A DNA stretch of 18,055 bases from an uncultured Pedobacter sp. (GTDB taxonomy: Bacteria; Bacteroidota; Bacteroidia; Sphingobacteriales; Sphingobacteriaceae). The notes under the pieces are model-generated. The model had not been told where the DNA came from, did not search any database, and saw nothing but the letters and a program-made list of their open reading frames with translations. Position numbers and translations under genes: made by a program. The stretch's first letter is position 1. Every line of letters begins with the position of its first letter. Of the stretch, positions 16,999-18,055 are shown one piece after another. Location: assembly GCA_946478755.1 (NCBI GenBank), contig CAMLDJ010000091.1:1-18055 (forward strand), written 5' to 3'.

Positions 16999-18055
16999 TT
17001 AGTTAACGGCCCGCCAATTGATGTCTTTCACTTTGACTAAGCCAGACCAGCTGCTTTTTGGGGCTGCGGTCAGCTCCACAACATTTGGATTATTTCCTAC
17101 TGTGTAGCGAGTTAAAGTTCCTTTTGTATTAGAATTGTATGTGGCTATGTATAAGCTGTTCAGCACATGGTCTACCTGGGTGTCAAATTTTAACATGGTA
17201 ATCTGATCATTGCCGACTTCAGGATATTGATAAATTCTTTCATTTCCCGGATTGAAGTCGTAAGCATATAGTTTGTTGCCTACTGCGTAAAATACCACCG
17301 TACGGTTAGAAGAGAAGGCATAGAAGTTTGCTTTGTCAAAATCCGTTGCCATAGGTGGCACAATATAGGCCGCGCGTTTTGTCGGAGCCGAACCATTTGC
17401 ATAAAATTTATAGATGTGATGCACATTGGCCGGATCTTTCATAATTGCAAAGGAGTTGCCATTGTCGGATCCGTCTGATGTGTTCCGGGTGTTTTCTGCA
17501 TAGACTAATTTTCGGCCGGTAGCGCCCTGGTTCCAGGGAAAAACAGCATCTGCAAGATCAGTTAGCACGGCCGAAGATGTTGAAAAGCCAAAACCAGAAT
17601 AGTTCAGGAAGCGCTCGTTCAGGGTGTCGTACCACATCACTGTAGTCATATTTCCTGCTGCGTAGAGTAGATAGGGTGCTGCTGGAATCCGTACATTTTG
17701 TGCAGCGGCTACGCGGTTGATGGGATTGTTATAAAAATCCCCACCGCTGAAGGCTAAATAGGAAGCAAAGATATCTCCACCTTTAGTCAGCATGACGCGG
17801 TAGTTCGTAGTACTGATCAATCCCGAGGCAGTCCGCATCTGCGGGGCGATCACAATGGGTTGTAAAGTCTGCGGATCGATAGCTTCAGAGATATACAATA
17901 CTTTATTCATATTGTTGTCTGGCGTACTTTTCATGGTAACACGATCCAGAAAGTAGGAGCCGCTCTTTGTCATCGCCCAAAGCTTCATGTAAGCATCAAG
18001 CCCTCCGCCGGTGTGCTGTAAACTCATTGGCTCCCGGAGTCTTGGCAATCCGCTT
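16999..18055 (-). CDS. PKD-like family (PF16407-like) surface lipoprotein, C-terminal part only
   Basis: The frame is open to the right window edge; a TTG at 18048 is not the true start because in-frame codons (S, G) continue before it. About 352 codons are visible. They read as a repetitive beta-rich domain, probably a propeller-like fold: MKLWAMTKSGSYFLDRVTMK, YLLYAAGNMTTVMWYDTLNE, GRKLVYAENTRNTSDGSDNG, FYAVGNKLYAYDFNPGNERI, NSLYIATYNSNTKGTLTRYT. This pattern resembles the C-terminal half of Bacteroidota PKD-like family lipoproteins, which commonly sit with SusC, SusD, DUF4843 and TlpA genes; the following TlpA-like gene fits that set. The family call is from memory of that pattern and the missing N-terminus (lipobox, PKD repeats) would decide it. 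The function is unknown, presumably surface ligand binding for the adjacent transporter outside this window. Confidence 0.7.
   Translation of the reverse strand, partial: SGLPRLREPMSLQHTGGGLDAYMKLWAMTKSGSYFLDRVTMKSTPDNNMNKVLYISEAIDPQTLQPIVIAPQMRTASGLISTTNYRVMLTKGGDIFASYLAFSGGDFYNNPINRVAAAQNVRIPAAPYLLYAAGNMTTVMWYDTLNERFLNYSGFGFSTSSAVLTDLADAVFPWNQGATGRKLVYAENTRNTSDGSDNGNSFAIMKDPANVHHIYKFYANGSAPTKRAAYIVPPMATDFDKANFYAFSSNRTVVFYAVGNKLYAYDFNPGNERIYQYPEVGNDQITMLKFDTQVDHVLNSLYIATYNSNTKGTLTRYTVGNNPNVVELTAAPKSSWSGLVKVKDINWRAVN

Noticed and set aside
1..18055. Mobile elements, CRISPR arrays, tRNA or rRNA genes
   Set aside because: No transposase or integrase motifs, no regularly spaced direct repeats and no tRNA/rRNA-like segments were seen; the decayed lyase shows no flanking insertion-sequence ends.

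Overview
The window comes from a member of the Bacteroidota, most likely a soil or freshwater relative of Pedobacter/Sphingobacteriaceae. The evidence is a SusC/SusD pair, a hybrid two-component system (HTCS) regulator, a type IX secretion (gliding-motility type) C-terminal sorting domain, Bacteroidota-style lipoproteins and moderate-to-low GC with little Shine-Dalgarno signal. No transposase, tRNA, rRNA, CRISPR array or phage gene was seen.

Layout. (1) 3-857 (+) is the 3' end of a large secreted Ig-like repeat protein with a type-B T9SS sorting domain. (2) 897-2090 (-) is a secreted DUF4419 protein convergent with it. (3) 2290-2868 (+) is an ECF-type sigma factor with no anti-sigma gene beside it, followed in the same direction by (4) 2964-7103 (+), a full-length HTCS sensor/regulator. 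A 12-bp hairpin at 7173-7200 separates it from (5) the convergent minus-strand polysaccharide-utilisation operon, transcribed susC (14778-11488), susD (11381-9606), an IPT/TIG plus F5/8C-like surface glycan-binding lipoprotein (9560-8526), and an alginate-lyase-family lipoprotein (8522-7227). (6) Divergent from susC, at 15129-15776 (+), lies the remains of a second alginate-lyase-family gene. It has no start or signal peptide and carries a large in-frame internal deletion. (7) After a 15-bp hairpin come two co-oriented minus-strand genes: a TlpA/ResA-like thioredoxin lipid- or periplasm-targeted protein (16979-15861), and upstream of it the C-terminal part of what looks like a PKD-like-family Bacteroidota lipoprotein running off the right edge. 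This is probably the tail of a second SusCD-type locus.

How it works together (inference). The HTCS propeller domain would sense a uronic-acid oligosaccharide in the periplasm and switch on the susC operon. The surface lyase would cut the polymer, the IPT/F5/8C lipoprotein and SusD would hold it, and SusC would import the fragments. Only one intact depolymerase is present and there are no monosaccharide-processing genes, so either the rest of the pathway is elsewhere or the locus is eroding.

The content is mainly a recognisable PUL rather than a wholly new system. The most notable points are the decayed second lyase, the HTCS kinase with Ala at the H+4 position of its H-box, the orphan ECF sigma gene directly upstream of the HTCS, and the architecture of the glycan-binding lipoprotein.
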